A DNA stretch of 64,000 bases from Luteimonas sp. MC1750 (GTDB taxonomy: Bacteria > Pseudomonadota > Gammaproteobacteria > Xanthomonadales > Xanthomonadaceae). The DNA lies in NCBI RefSeq assembly GCF_016615955.1, contig NZ_CP067113.1:2356001-2420000 (forward strand). Reading direction: 5' to 3'. The number at the start of each line of letters is the position of its first letter. Position 1 is the stretch's first letter. The notes under the pieces are model-generated. The model had not been told where the DNA came from. It searched no databases and saw only the letters and a list, made by a program, of their open reading frames with translations. The translations under genes were made by a program, and so were the position numbers. Positions 1 to 9,205 of this stretch are shown here, in pieces.

Positions 1-203
1 TGCTGGGCACTGCGCGGCCGGAAGCCGGGCAGCACCGAGGCCAGCAGGCCGTCGTCGGACAGCGCGGCGCGGCTGCTGCGCGCCAGCGCGCTTTCGTGCG
101 CGGGCGGGGCCGCGGGCGCAGGCCCGGAGCCCGCTGTGGCCGGGTCGTGGGCGGGGTGATCGGGAACGGCGGGCACGGCCGCGGTGGATCCGGAAGGGCT
201 CAT
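1..203 (-). CDS. DinG/YoaA-family ATP-dependent DNA helicase, N-terminal fragment
   Basis: Reading leftwards from an ATG at 203, an open frame runs off the window edge. The first 45 or so residues are Ala/Pro/Ser-rich. Next comes a segment reading LSDDGLLASVLPGFRPRSAQ, which resembles the 'PGF-x-PR-x-x-Q' start of the helicase core in DinG/YoaA superfamily 2 helicases, just before the Q-motif and Walker A. The catalytic motifs lie outside the window, so the family call rests on this short signature. It faces the same way as the mrcB-lipoprotein pair upstream and is separated from it by 91 bases holding a hairpin. Confidence is moderate because only 67 codons are visible. Confidence 0.5.
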   Translation of the reverse strand, partial: MSPSGSTAAVPAVPDHPAHDPATAGSGPAPAAPPAHESALARSSRAALSDDGLLASVLPGFRPRSAQ

Positions 204-224
204 CAGGCCGCCATGATCGCTGCA

Positions 225-250
225 AACCGCGACCGGCGGGGTCGCCGGTT
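225..250 (-). terminator. Possible terminator hairpin after the mrcB-lipoprotein pair
   Basis: A ten-pair stem with one bulged base (225-234 against 240-250, five-base loop) lies in the gap between the lipoprotein stop at 295 and the next start at 203. On the minus strand it is followed by only a short T run, so termination is plausible but not secure. Confidence 0.35.
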
Positions 251-294
251 GACGCGCGCGGCTGTCGGCCTTGGCGCCGCGCGAGCCCCGCGCC

Positions 295-840
295 TCACCA
301 GCGCGGCGGCGGCGCGACCCGGCAGGCCTCGATCGCGGCCTTGGCAACGGCCGCCGCCTCGGCATCGCCGCGGGCAAGCGCCGCCTGCTCCAGCGTCGCC
401 TGGTGGCGACGGCACAGCGGTCCGACACCGGAGCCCAGCGCCTGCGCGCGAGCCGCCAGCTCGCCTGCCCGGGCGGTGTCGCCCAGCAGGATCGCCACCT
501 CGGCGCGCTCCTGCAGCAGCGCCGGATCGTCGTCGACCAGGGCAATGGCCTGGTCCAGCGCCGCCGCGGCGTCGGCATGGTGGCCCTGCTCCTGGAGGCG
601 ATCGGCGCGCTGACGCAGGTCTTCGACCTGGCTGTCGCGCAGCGGCTGCACGTCGAGCTCGCCTTCGCCGTCGCCGGCCGTGGCGCGGATGTACGCGACC
701 ATCTGCGCCGGCGTGGCCGTGGTCAGCGGCGGCGTGGCCGGAGACAGGGGCGCGCTGGCGCAGGCCGCGAGCGCAAGCGCGAGGGCGGCGGGCGCGGCGC
801 GCAGGATGCGCGCACGGCGGCTGGCTTCAAGGCGTGTCAT
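295..840 (-). CDS. TPR-like lipoprotein encoded after PBP1B
   Basis: 181 residues. The N-terminus (two Arg clusters, a hydrophobic stretch, then LALAACAS) is a lipoprotein signal with a lipobox ending at Cys27, so the mature protein should be lipid-anchored. The rest is Ala/Leu/Glu-rich helix with two or three tetratricopeptide-like repeats (about residues 75-150: paired helices with 'AAAALDQAIAL' and 'ARAGELAARAQAL' patterns). The ATG overlaps the mrcB stop by four bases (837-840), so the two genes are translationally coupled. This position suggests a role with PBP1B or in envelope growth, possibly as a partner or regulator. That is inference from context; no catalytic motif is visible. Confidence 0.75.
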   Translation of the reverse strand: MTRLEASRRARILRAAPAALALALAACASAPLSPATPPLTTATPAQMVAYIRATAGDGEGELDVQPLRDSQVEDLRQRADRLQEQGHHADAAAALDQAIALVDDDPALLQERAEVAILLGDTARAGELAARAQALGSGVGPLCRRHQATLEQAALARGDAEAAAVAKAAIEACRVAPPPRW

Positions 841-3272
841 GGCTCGATGTCCTGGGGCGGCGGTGGCGGCTGGTTCGCCGGATCACCGGTGACGGGCTGC
901 GGCGGCGGCTCGGTGGCCGGATCGCGGCCGCTGCCGAAGCCGAACCACTCGCGCCATCCGCCACCGGAGGCGTCTTCCGCCGGCGGAGGCGCGATCACGC
1001 AGGGCTGCCACGGCGGCGCGAAACCCTCGGCGAATGCGAAGCGCCGCGCGCCGGCGCACCCGGCGTCGGTGCTGTGGCCGGCCACCACCCAGGTCCACTC
1101 CAGCCCCTTGGCATCCACGCGCAGCGGCGCGCTGGGCAGGCGCGCGAAGGTCGCCGACCACACGCGCATCGCACCGGTGGCGCCATACAGCCCGGTCTGC
1201 TCGTTGCGGTCGTTGCCCACCCAGACCACGGCCAGGTGGTCGCCGGTCCAGCCGGCGTACCAGCTGTCGCGGCCGTCGTTGCTGGTGCCGGTCTTGCCGG
1301 CCGAGTCCAGCCGGCCGAGGCCATCGTTCACCAGCTGCCGTCCGGTGCCCGAGCTGACCGCGTGCTGCAGCGCCACGGTCACCAGCCGCGCCGCGGTGCG
1401 GTCGCCGTCCTCGGGCTGCCGGGGCGCCTTGTCGTAGCGGTTGAGCACGCGGCCTTCCGGGTCGAGCACGCCGCGCACGGTGTACAGCGGCTGGATCTCG
1501 CCGTCCGAGGCCAGGAACTGGTACAGCTGGGCCATCGCATACGGCGTCTGGTCGACCGAACCCAGGATCAGCGCCGGGTTGGCCACCGCCTCGATCCCGG
1601 CCAGCTGCTGGATCAGCTGTGCCAGCCGCTCGGGACGCATCGCCATGCCCACGCGCACCGTCGCCTGGTTGTAGGAGCGCGCCAGCGCGTCGATCAGGCG
1701 CACGCTGCCGTGGCTCTTGCCGTCGGAATTGCCGGGGGTCCAGCGCTTGCCGTTCTGCAGGGTCACGGTCACCGGCGAATCGTCGACCCAGCTCGCCAGC
1801 GAGTAGCGGTCGGGCAGCGCGAGCGCGAGCAGATAGACGAAGGGCTTGAGCAGCGAGCCGACCGGCCGGTGGGCCTCGATCGCGCGGTTGAAGCCGGGCA
1901 TGGCGAAGTCGCGGCTGCCGACCACCGCGACCACCTGGCCGCTGTGCACGTCGGTCAGCACCATGCCGGCCTCGAGCGCGGGCCGCTTGCTGCTGTCGAG
2001 CGCGCCCAGCGTCCTGGTGACTGCGCTTTCCGCATAGGCCTGCGCCGACGGCGCCATCGCGGTCATCACCACCAGCCCCGCGCCCTGCAGCTCGTCGGAG
2101 GAGTAGTCGCTCGCGAGGTGGCGGCGGACCACGTCGATATAGGCCGGGAAGCGGTTGGCGGCGATGCTGCCCGGTGCGCTGGTCACGCCCAGCGGCGCGG
2201 CCACGGCGCGGTCGTGGGTGGCCTGGTCGATGAGGCCGGTTTCGAGCATCTCGCCGAGCACGAAGTCGCGGCGCGTCTTGGCCCGCTCCGGATGGCGGCG
2301 CGGATCGTAGTGCGACGGGCCGCGGATGATGCCCACCATCAGCGCCACCTGCTCGGTGGAGAGGTCGTCGAGCTGGCGCCCGAACCAGTACTCGGCGCCC
2401 GCGGCCACCCCGCGGATGGCCTGGTTGCCGCGCTGCCCGAGGTAGACCTGGTTGAGGTAGGCCTCGAGGATCACGCCCTTGCCGTAGCGCGCCTCGATGA
2501 TCAGCGCGTACAGCACTTCGTTGACCTTGCGGGTCCAGGTCTGCTCGCGGCCGATGCCGAGCAGGCCGCTGCGCGCGAGCTGCTGGGTCAGCGTGCTGGC
2601 GCCCTGGCGGGCCTCGCCGGCCTTCAGGTTGACCCAGGCCGCACGCGCGATGCCGCGCACGTCGATGCCGTGGTGATGAGCGAAGTCGCGGTCCTCGACC
2701 GCCTGCAATGCGTCGGTGAGCTGCTGCGGGACCTCCTGCACGCGCACCAGGCGGCGCTCTTCCTGCTGGCGACCGTAGAGCGTGGCGATGCGCGCGGGAT
2801 CCAGGCGCACGCGCGCCGCGTCGCGGCCGCCGGCCAGGTCGCGCATCCTGGCCACCGTGCCCTTGGCCAGCTGCACCTCGACGCGGCTGGCCGGCACTTC
2901 GCCGCCGACGTCGGTGAAGCCGCGGCTGGCGATGGTCCAGCGGCCGTCGTCGCTGGCCCAGGTACCGGGTCGCTGTCCGTCGCCCTCGCGATAGCCGGCG
3001 GCTTCCAGCTCGAGCCGCAGCGCGCGCGCATCCATCGCCACGCCGGGCACGAGTTCCAGCGGCCGTGCGTACACGCGCGTGGGCACCTGCCACTGCAGCT
3101 GGCCGAAGCGTTCGCCGACCTGGTGGTTCAGGTACAGCATGTAGGGAACGAGGAAACCGAGGCCGAGTCCGGCGGCAGCCAGCACCCAGGTCAGCAGCGT
3201 GCGACGCCAGTCGCGGCGTGGGCTGCCGGCGGCGTCGTCGTGGTCGTCTTCGTCGTAATCGATGCGTGCCAT
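837..3272 (-). CDS. mrcB: Penicillin-binding protein 1B, bifunctional peptidoglycan synthase
   Basis: 811 residues. A short acidic cytoplasmic tail is followed by one membrane segment (about residues 25-45), which anchors the enzyme with its domains in the periplasm. A UB2H-like region (about 60-150) precedes a GT51 glycosyltransferase domain with the EDRDF motif (catalytic Glu193) and the GASTLTQQ segment. The class A transpeptidase domain shows SLLK (nucleophile Ser473, Lys476), SYN (533-535) and KTGTS (660-664). It polymerises lipid II and cross-links the peptides. The C-terminus is Pro-rich. It overlaps the downstream lipoprotein gene by four bases. Length and motif order fit the PBP1B family closely; UB2H suggests a LpoB-type activator, and the adjacent lipoprotein is a candidate partner. 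Confidence 0.95.
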   Translation of the reverse strand: MARIDYDEDDHDDAAGSPRRDWRRTLLTWVLAAAGLGLGFLVPYMLYLNHQVGERFGQLQWQVPTRVYARPLELVPGVAMDARALRLELEAAGYREGDGQRPGTWASDDGRWTIASRGFTDVGGEVPASRVEVQLAKGTVARMRDLAGGRDAARVRLDPARIATLYGRQQEERRLVRVQEVPQQLTDALQAVEDRDFAHHHGIDVRGIARAAWVNLKAGEARQGASTLTQQLARSGLLGIGREQTWTRKVNEVLYALIIEARYGKGVILEAYLNQVYLGQRGNQAIRGVAAGAEYWFGRQLDDLSTEQVALMVGIIRGPSHYDPRRHPERAKTRRDFVLGEMLETGLIDQATHDRAVAAPLGVTSAPGSIAANRFPAYIDVVRRHLASDYSSDELQGAGLVVMTAMAPSAQAYAESAVTRTLGALDSSKRPALEAGMVLTDVHSGQVVAVVGSRDFAMPGFNRAIEAHRPVGSLLKPFVYLLALALPDRYSLASWVDDSPVTVTLQNGKRWTPGNSDGKSHGSVRLIDALARSYNQATVRVGMAMRPERLAQLIQQLAGIEAVANPALILGSVDQTPYAMAQLYQFLASDGEIQPLYTVRGVLDPEGRVLNRYDKAPRQPEDGDRTAARLVTVALQHAVSSGTGRQLVNDGLGRLDSAGKTGTSNDGRDSWYAGWTGDHLAVVWVGNDRNEQTGLYGATGAMRVWSATFARLPSAPLRVDAKGLEWTWVVAGHSTDAGCAGARRFAFAEGFAPPWQPCVIAPPPAEDASGGGWREWFGFGSGRDPATEPPPQPVTGDPANQPPPPPQDIEP

Positions 3273-3421
3273 GTGGGCTCGGCGGCCGTGGATGCGGGAG
3301 CGCCGGAGCCTCCGGCGGGGTGCCGGGATGCGAGAATGCCCGGAATCGTGCGGAGTCTAGCCCAGCGCCCGTCGCCGCCCGGAGCCCGCACGCCCTGATC
3401 TTCAGCCGGAGTTGTCGCTGG

Positions 3422-5515
3422 ATGCCCTACACGCTCGCCGACGCGCGCTTCCTCCTCGCACGCGCCGCAGGCCTGGCCCATCGCACGCTGCTCAGCCTGC
3501 GCACCCGCGGCATGCGCGCGAGCTGGGAGCGTGCGCGTGCCCAGCTGGTGCCGCCTTCGCAGGCGCTGCGCGACGGCCTGTACCTGCCGCCCGCGACGCC
3601 ATTCGCGCCCTTCGCGCTGCCGACCAGCGACCAGCCGGTGGCCAGCGTGGTGATCCCGGTCTACGGCCAGTTCGACCACACCCTCGCTTGCCTGCGCGCG
3701 CTGGCCGCGCATCCGCCGGAGGTCGCCTTCGAGGTCATCGTGGTCGACGACGGCTCGAGCGACGCGACGCCGGAGTCGCTGCCGCAGGTGGACGGCCTGC
3801 GCTACCACCGCCGCGCCAGCAACGGCGGATTCATCGCCGCCTGCAATGACGGTGCCGCGCTGGCGCGGGGCGAGTTCCTGTTGCTGCTCAACAACGACAC
3901 CGTGCCGCAGCCCGGATGGCTGGATGCGCTGGTCGCCACCTTCCGCGAACACCCGGATGCGGGCCTGGTCGGTGCCCAGCTCCTGTATCCCGACGGCCGC
4001 CTGCAGGAGGCCGGCGGCGTGGTGTTCTGCGACGGCAACGCCTGGAACTATGGCCGCTTCGGCGATCCCGCCGATCCGCGCTACGCCTACCTGCGCGACG
4101 TCGACTACGCCAGCGGCGCGGCCATCGCCCTGCCGCGCGCGCTCTTCCTCGGGCTCGGCGGCTTCGACACGCGCTACGCGCCGGCCTACTACGAAGACAC
4201 CGACATGGCCTTCGCCGTGCGCGCGGCGGGCCGCCGCGTGCTCTACCAGCCGGCGGCGCGGGTCGTGCACGACGAAGGCACCAGTTCCGGCACCGACACC
4301 TCCAGCGGCGTCAAGGCCAACCAGCTGCGCAACCGCGAGGTCTTCCTGGCGCACCGCCGCGAGGCGCTCGCGCGCCTGCGCCCGCCGCACGAGCCGTCGC
4401 CGGCGACCCTGCACGCGGGGCAGCGCCAGGTCCTGGTGATCGACGCGCTGACCCCGCAGCCCGATCGCGATTCGGGCTCGGTGCGGCTGTGCAACCTGAT
4501 GCGGCTGCTGCGCCGCGAAGGCGCGCACGTGGTCTTCCTGCCGGCCAACCGCCACTACGACGGCCGCTATACCGACGCCCTGCGCCAGCTCGGGGTGGAA
4601 GTCTGGTGCGCGCCGCACGGTGCGCGCGCACCCGCATGGCTGGCGGAACACGGGCCGCGCTTCGACGTCGCCATGGTCTGCCGCCACTACGTCGCCAGCG
4701 AATTCCTGCCGCTGCTGCGCCGGCACGCGCCCCAGGCCAGGCTGGTGTTCGACAGCATCGACCTGCACTACCTGCGCGAGACGCGCACCGCCGAAGTCAC
4801 CGCCGATGCCACCATGGCCCGCGCCGCCGAGCGTACCCGGCGGCGCGAGCTCGGCGTGATCGCCGCGGCCGATACCACCCTGGTGGTCAGCAGCGTCGAG
4901 CGCGACGTCCTCGGGGCCGACGCGCCCGGCGCACGCGTGGACGTGCTGTCGAACGTGCACGAGGTGGCGGGGCCCGGGCTGGCCTTCGACGCGCGCAACG
5001 ACCTGGTCTTCGTCGGCGGATTCCGCCATCCGCCCAACGTCGACGCGATGCGCTGGTTCGTCGGCGACGTGCTGCCGCGGATCCGCGAGCGGCTTCCCGG
5101 CGTGCGCCTGCACTGCATCGGGGCCGACGTGCCGCCGGAGGTCGCGGCGCTGGCCGACGCGCCCGGCGTGCTGGTGCACGGCTACGTGCCAGACATCACG
5201 CCCTACATGGATGGCTGCCGGCTCGCGGTGGCGCCGCTGCGCTATGGCGCCGGGGTCAAGGGCAAGGTCAACCTCAGCATGGCGCACGGGCAGCCGGTGG
5301 TCGCCACGTCCTGCGCCGCCGAAGGCATGCACCTGGTCGATGGCCATGACGTCCTGGTGGCCGACGATGCGCAGGGCTTCGCCGAGGCCGTCGTCCGCGC
5401 CTACGGCGACCGGGGACTGTGGGAGCAGCTGGCCGCCAACGGCCTGGAGAACGTCGCGCGGCACTTCTCGGCCAACGCCGCGCGCGAGGTCGTGCGCCGC
5501 GTGTTCTTCGACTGA
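3422..5515 (+). CDS. Two-domain glycosyltransferase (GT2 then GT4)
   Basis: 697 residues. Residues about 70-310 form a GT2 GT-A fold: VVIPVYGQ, the VVDDGSSD nucleotide-sugar site, LLNNDT (DxD-like metal site) and YYEDTDMAF near the acceptor site. Residues about 335-690 form a GT-B domain of GT4 type with a Rossmann-like middle (VFVGGFRHPPNVDAM) and the GAGVKGKVNLSMAHG segment with the following conserved Glu. Such fusions usually extend O-antigen, exopolysaccharide or glycan chains from nucleotide sugars; sugars and acceptor cannot be told here. The ATG at 3422 was chosen because it follows a GGAG and clears the divergent mrcB promoter region; an upstream extension would run into mrcB. It stands alone, without other polysaccharide genes. 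Confidence 0.85.
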   Translation: MPYTLADARFLLARAAGLAHRTLLSLRTRGMRASWERARAQLVPPSQALRDGLYLPPATPFAPFALPTSDQPVASVVIPVYGQFDHTLACLRALAAHPPEVAFEVIVVDDGSSDATPESLPQVDGLRYHRRASNGGFIAACNDGAALARGEFLLLLNNDTVPQPGWLDALVATFREHPDAGLVGAQLLYPDGRLQEAGGVVFCDGNAWNYGRFGDPADPRYAYLRDVDYASGAAIALPRALFLGLGGFDTRYAPAYYEDTDMAFAVRAAGRRVLYQPAARVVHDEGTSSGTDTSSGVKANQLRNREVFLAHRREALARLRPPHEPSPATLHAGQRQVLVIDALTPQPDRDSGSVRLCNLMRLLRREGAHVVFLPANRHYDGRYTDALRQLGVEVWCAPHGARAPAWLAEHGPRFDVAMVCRHYVASEFLPLLRRHAPQARLVFDSIDLHYLRETRTAEVTADATMARAAERTRRRELGVIAAADTTLVVSSVERDVLGADAPGARVDVLSNVHEVAGPGLAFDARNDLVFVGGFRHPPNVDAMRWFVGDVLPRIRERLPGVRLHCIGADVPPEVAALADAPGVLVHGYVPDITPYMDGCRLAVAPLRYGAGVKGKVNLSMAHGQPVVATSCAAEGMHLVDGHDVLVADDAQGFAEAVVRAYGDRGLWEQLAANGLENVARHFSANAAREVVRRVFFD

Positions 5516-5551
5516 GGTCCTCTTCGACCGGCCTTCGTCGACCGGTTCCGG

Positions 5552-6928
5552 TCACTCCATCCGGTGCGCCGCCGCCGCCGCGCGCACGCGCAGCTCGAAG
5601 TCGGACAGGCCGGGCACCAGCGGATCGGCCACCCGCGCGGCCGCCAGCGCGCTGCGTGCGTTGGCGATCTCGCCCGCGCCCAGCCGCTCGTCGCCGACCG
5701 CCAGCCAGCGTTCGGCCAGCTGGCGACGGGCCATGGACAGCTCGCCCGTGTCGTCGCCGAGCGCCTCGCGCGCCTCCAGGCACATGCCGGCGCGGCGCAG
5801 GCTGTTGCTGCGCAGCTCGAGCAGATGGCACTCGCGGACCAGCGGCAGCAGGCGCAGGGCCGCCGCGGCCACGTCCGCCGAAGCGGGATCGAGCACCCGC
5901 GCCGCGGCGACCCTGTCCGCCGCGCCGCTGCCGGTGGCATCGACGAGGTTTCCCGCGGACAGCGCGGCGTCCGCCTGGGCCAGCAGCGCGCGCACGCGCC
6001 GCGCGCGCTCGCCGGCGTCGATTCCCGCGCCGCCGCCCGCCGCCGCGGCCACGCCGCGGGGATCGGCGCGCACCGCCTGGCCTTCGCCGGCCAGCAGGCG
6101 CGCGAGGCCCTCGTCATCGAGCCTGGCCTCCTCCATCAGGCGCGCCAGCGTGTCGGGCAGGTCGACGTGACCGGGGTCGTAGGTGCGCACCGTCGCGACC
6201 AGGCGCGCGGCGTCGACCACATCGCCGGCACGCAGCGCCTCGCGCGCCTGCGCCAGCAGCTCGGCCAGCGCGTCCTCGCGCCCGCGCAGCGCGCCGGCAT
6301 GCGCCGGTTCGAGCGCGAGCACATGCGCGTACAGCGGCAGGGCGCTGCCGACGCCGCCGTCCAGGCGGCCCTGCGCATGCGCGTCCTCGGCATGCGCGAA
6401 CAGGCCGTCGACGCCGGCGTGCCCGGCCTCGCGCTGGCGCAGCGCATCGGCCAGGGCATCGGCTTCCGCGCGCGGCACCGACAGCGCGCGGGCGAGCGCG
6501 AGGTTCCGCCGGGCATCGTCGAAGCGGTCCCCGGCCAGGGCGATGCGCGCCTGCTCCAGCGCGGCCAGCGCCACCTGCGCCAGCCCCTGGCGGGCTTCGG
6601 CCCGGTCGGGATCCATGGCCAGCGCTGCTTCGAACAGCTCGCGCGCACCGCTGCCGTCGGCGGCCGTGAGGCGGCCCTCGGCCAGCGCCTGCCCGGCGTC
6701 GGCGCGCAGGGCCTGGGCCCGCGTCTGCGGCCACAGCAGCGCCCCGATCGGCGCGCGCAGCACCGCCAGCAGCACGATCGCGAGCATCGAGCCGATCAGC
6801 CACCAGCGCCAGTGGCGGACCATGCCCAGGCGCACCGGCAGCGCCGCGAGCCAGCGCAGGATGGCGCCGGCGCTGGGTGGCTCGGGGAAAGGATCGAGGT
6901 GCCGGGGTGAGTTCACGCGCGGCAGCAT
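5552..6928 (-). CDS. Membrane-anchored helical repeat protein of unknown function
   Basis: 458 residues from the ATG at 6928 (MLPRVNSPRH...); an upstream in-frame start at 7084 would lie inside relA and is less likely. A Pro-rich cytoplasmic segment is followed by one strong membrane helix (about residues 42-62, WWLIGSMLAIVLLAVL). The remaining 390 residues are almost all Ala/Leu/Arg/Glu helices in TPR-like pairs ('ALAALEQARIAL', 'ALARALSVPRAEADALADAL'). The topology suggests a periplasmic scaffold or assembly protein. It starts 25 bases after the relA stop on the same strand and may be co-transcribed with it. I do not recognise a family name. Confidence 0.65.
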   Translation of the reverse strand: MLPRVNSPRHLDPFPEPPSAGAILRWLAALPVRLGMVRHWRWWLIGSMLAIVLLAVLRAPIGALLWPQTRAQALRADAGQALAEGRLTAADGSGARELFEAALAMDPDRAEARQGLAQVALAALEQARIALAGDRFDDARRNLALARALSVPRAEADALADALRQREAGHAGVDGLFAHAEDAHAQGRLDGGVGSALPLYAHVLALEPAHAGALRGREDALAELLAQAREALRAGDVVDAARLVATVRTYDPGHVDLPDTLARLMEEARLDDEGLARLLAGEGQAVRADPRGVAAAAGGGAGIDAGERARRVRALLAQADAALSAGNLVDATGSGAADRVAAARVLDPASADVAAAALRLLPLVRECHLLELRSNSLRRAGMCLEAREALGDDTGELSMARRQLAERWLAVGDERLGAGEIANARSALAAARVADPLVPGLSDFELRVRAAAAAHRME

Positions 6929-6953
6929 AAGGCGGCCACGGTGAACGCGTGGC

Positions 6954-9134
6954 TCAGGCGCGTTGCGCGCGCTCCACCCCGGGCAGCGCCTCCAGCCGCC
7001 CCAGCAGGCGCGAGAGCTGGCCGAAGTCGGCCACGCGCAGCGCCAGCCGCAGCTGCACCCGGCCCTGGCTGCGCCCCGCGCCACCGCCGTCGATCGACAG
7101 CACGTGGGCGTCCTCCTGGGCGATCAGGTTGGTCACGTCCTTGAGCAGGTGCTTGCGGTCGACCGCGTCCAGCACCACCGAAGCCTCGTGACCGCCACCC
7201 GATGCGCCCCACTCGACCGGCAGCACGCGCTGCGGCTCGCGCGCCGCCAGGCGTGCGAACGCCGCGCAGTCGGCGCGATGCACGGTGATGCCGCGCGCCC
7301 GGGTCAGGTAGCCGGCGATCGCCTCGCCGGGCAGCGGCTGGCAGCAGCGCGCGATCTGCACCAGCAGGTTGTCGACGCCGACGACGGTGAAGTCCTGGCT
7401 GCCGACCCGGCGCAGGCGCCTGGGCGCACGCAGGGCAATCACCTCGTCCCCGGCCGGACCTGCAGCGGCGTCGCGCTGTGCGCGCTCGTGTTCGGCCAGC
7501 GCGCGCGCCACCTGGTGCGGGCCGACGTCGCCCAGCGCGACCAGCACGTGCAGGTCGTCGGCGGCCTCGACGTTGAAGCGCTTCAGCACTGGCGCCAGCT
7601 CGGCCTGGCCCAGGCCCACGCGCTTGAGCTCGCGGTCGAGCAGTTCGCGGCCGTCCTGCAGGTTGCGCGCGCGGTCGAGCTTGTGGAACCAGGCGCGCAC
7701 CTTCTCGCGCGAGCGCGGGCTGGCGAGGTAGCCGCTGGTCGCCATCAGCCAGTCGCGGCGCGGCTCCGAAACCTTGCCGGTGAGGATCTCGACGCGGTCG
7801 CCCGAGCGCAGCACGTGGTCCAGCGGCACGATGCGGCCGTCGACCTTGGCGCCGCGGCAGCGGTGGCCGACCTCGGTGTGCACGCGGTAGGCGAAATCCA
7901 GCGGCGTCGAACCGCGCGGCAGGTCGATCACCTCGCCCCTGGGCGTCAGCGCATAGATCCGGTCTTCCAGCAGCTCGGTGTCGAAGGCGCCGGCCAGCGC
8001 GCCATCGCCGCTGTCGGCGCCCTCGGCGGTGGCCTCGAGCAGGTTGCGCATCCATTCGATCTTGCGGTTGACCGCGGCCTCGCCGGCGGCGGAGCGCTGC
8101 GAACCACCCGACTCCTTGTAGCGCCAGTGCGCGGCCACGCCGCGCTCGGCCTGCTCGTGCATCTCGCGGGTGCGGATCTGCACCTCCAGCGTCTTGCCCT
8201 CCGGGCCGACCACGGCGGTGTGCAGCGAGCGGTAGTCGTTGTTCTTCGGCCGCGCGATGTAGTCGTCGAACTCGCCGGGCACCGGGGTCCACAGCGCATG
8301 CACCACGCCCAGCGCCGCATAGCAGGCCTGGACGTCGTCGACCAGCACGCGCACCGCGCGCAGGTCGTAGAGCTCGCCGATCGGCACGTCCTTCTTCTGC
8401 ATCTTCTTCCAGATGCTGTGGATGTGCTTGGGACGGCCGGCGATGTCGCCCCCGATGCCCGCGGCACGCAGCGCATCGCCCAGCAGGCCGGTGACGCCGG
8501 CGATGTAGCGCTCGCGCCCTGCGCGCTTGTCGTCGAGCAGCTTGGCGATGCGCCGGTAGGTGTCGGGCTCGAGGTGGCGGAAGGCGAGGTCTTCCAGCTC
8601 CCACTTGAGCTGCCAGATGCCGAGCCGGTTGGCCAGCGGGGCATGGATGTCGCGGGTGAGCCGCGCCAGCGCCTTGCGCTGGTCGTCGGGCAGCGCGGTG
8701 GCCGCGCGCATCCGCGCCAGCTGCCGCGCCAGCAGCACCAGCACCACCCGCAGGTCGCGCACCAGGGCCAGCAGCAGCCTGCGCAGGCCTTCGTGGCCGC
8801 GGGCGGCGGCCTGCTCCGCGTGCAGCGCCCAGACCTGGTTGGCGGCCTCCTGGCCCTCGAGCAGGGCCGGGATCGCCGCTCCGGGACCCTGCGCGGGCGC
8901 GCCATGGCGTGCGCCCCACGCGGGCACCGCGTGCAGGATGGCGGCGGCCATCACTTCGCCGTCGGCATCCAGCAGGGCCAGCGCATCCAGCGTGTCCTCG
9001 AGCACGCCCGCGGGGTCGATGCACGGCGCCGGACCGTCGGCGGCGGCCACGCGCAGCAGGGCTGCGACCGGCGGCGGCAGGGTGCGCAGCGCGGGACGCG
9101 CCAGCAGGTCCTCGATGTCCACGTTGTCGACCAC
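6954..9134 (-). CDS. relA: (p)ppGpp synthetase RelA (synthetase-only type)
   Basis: 726 residues. It transfers pyrophosphate from ATP to GTP/GDP on starved ribosomes to start the stringent response. The N-terminal region (about 45-190) is HD-like but lacks the His-Asp metal pair, so hydrolase activity should be absent. The synthetase domain (about 225-345) contains the EFDD motif at 288-291, the ExDD signature of monofunctional RelA rather than the RxKD of SpoT/Rel. A TGS domain (about 390-455) and a C-terminal ACT domain (about 650-720) complete the normal arrangement. Length matches the family. A divergent small secreted-protein gene starts 71 bases away. Confidence 0.94.
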   Translation of the reverse strand: MVDNVDIEDLLARPALRTLPPPVAALLRVAAADGPAPCIDPAGVLEDTLDALALLDADGEVMAAAILHAVPAWGARHGAPAQGPGAAIPALLEGQEAANQVWALHAEQAAARGHEGLRRLLLALVRDLRVVLVLLARQLARMRAATALPDDQRKALARLTRDIHAPLANRLGIWQLKWELEDLAFRHLEPDTYRRIAKLLDDKRAGRERYIAGVTGLLGDALRAAGIGGDIAGRPKHIHSIWKKMQKKDVPIGELYDLRAVRVLVDDVQACYAALGVVHALWTPVPGEFDDYIARPKNNDYRSLHTAVVGPEGKTLEVQIRTREMHEQAERGVAAHWRYKESGGSQRSAAGEAAVNRKIEWMRNLLEATAEGADSGDGALAGAFDTELLEDRIYALTPRGEVIDLPRGSTPLDFAYRVHTEVGHRCRGAKVDGRIVPLDHVLRSGDRVEILTGKVSEPRRDWLMATSGYLASPRSREKVRAWFHKLDRARNLQDGRELLDRELKRVGLGQAELAPVLKRFNVEAADDLHVLVALGDVGPHQVARALAEHERAQRDAAAGPAGDEVIALRAPRRLRRVGSQDFTVVGVDNLLVQIARCCQPLPGEAIAGYLTRARGITVHRADCAAFARLAAREPQRVLPVEWGASGGGHEASVVLDAVDRKHLLKDVTNLIAQEDAHVLSIDGGGAGRSQGRVQLRLALRVADFGQLSRLLGRLEALPGVERAQRA

Positions 9135-9169
9135 GTGCAGCCACTGCCAGAACGGGGGATGGGACGGTC

Positions 9170-9175
9170 TACACT
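9170..9175 (+). promoter_or_regulatory. -10-like hexamer upstream of the small secreted protein
   Basis: TACACT at 9170-9175 lies 30 bases before the ATG at 9206, in the short gap shared with the divergent relA start. No good -35 is visible at standard spacing. Confidence 0.35.
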
Positions 9176-9205
9176 AGCCCGACCTCGCAATCGGGAACAG
9201 CCGCC

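Noticed and set aside
1669..1682. A TGTAGGAGCGCG match inside mrcB
   Set aside because: Only 12 bases fit the REP and the palindromic core is missing; it is coding sequence.
3065..3421. An upstream extension of the GT2-GT4 gene
   Set aside because: It would overlap mrcB and its promoter region, and its translation is Arg/Gly-rich without GT features.
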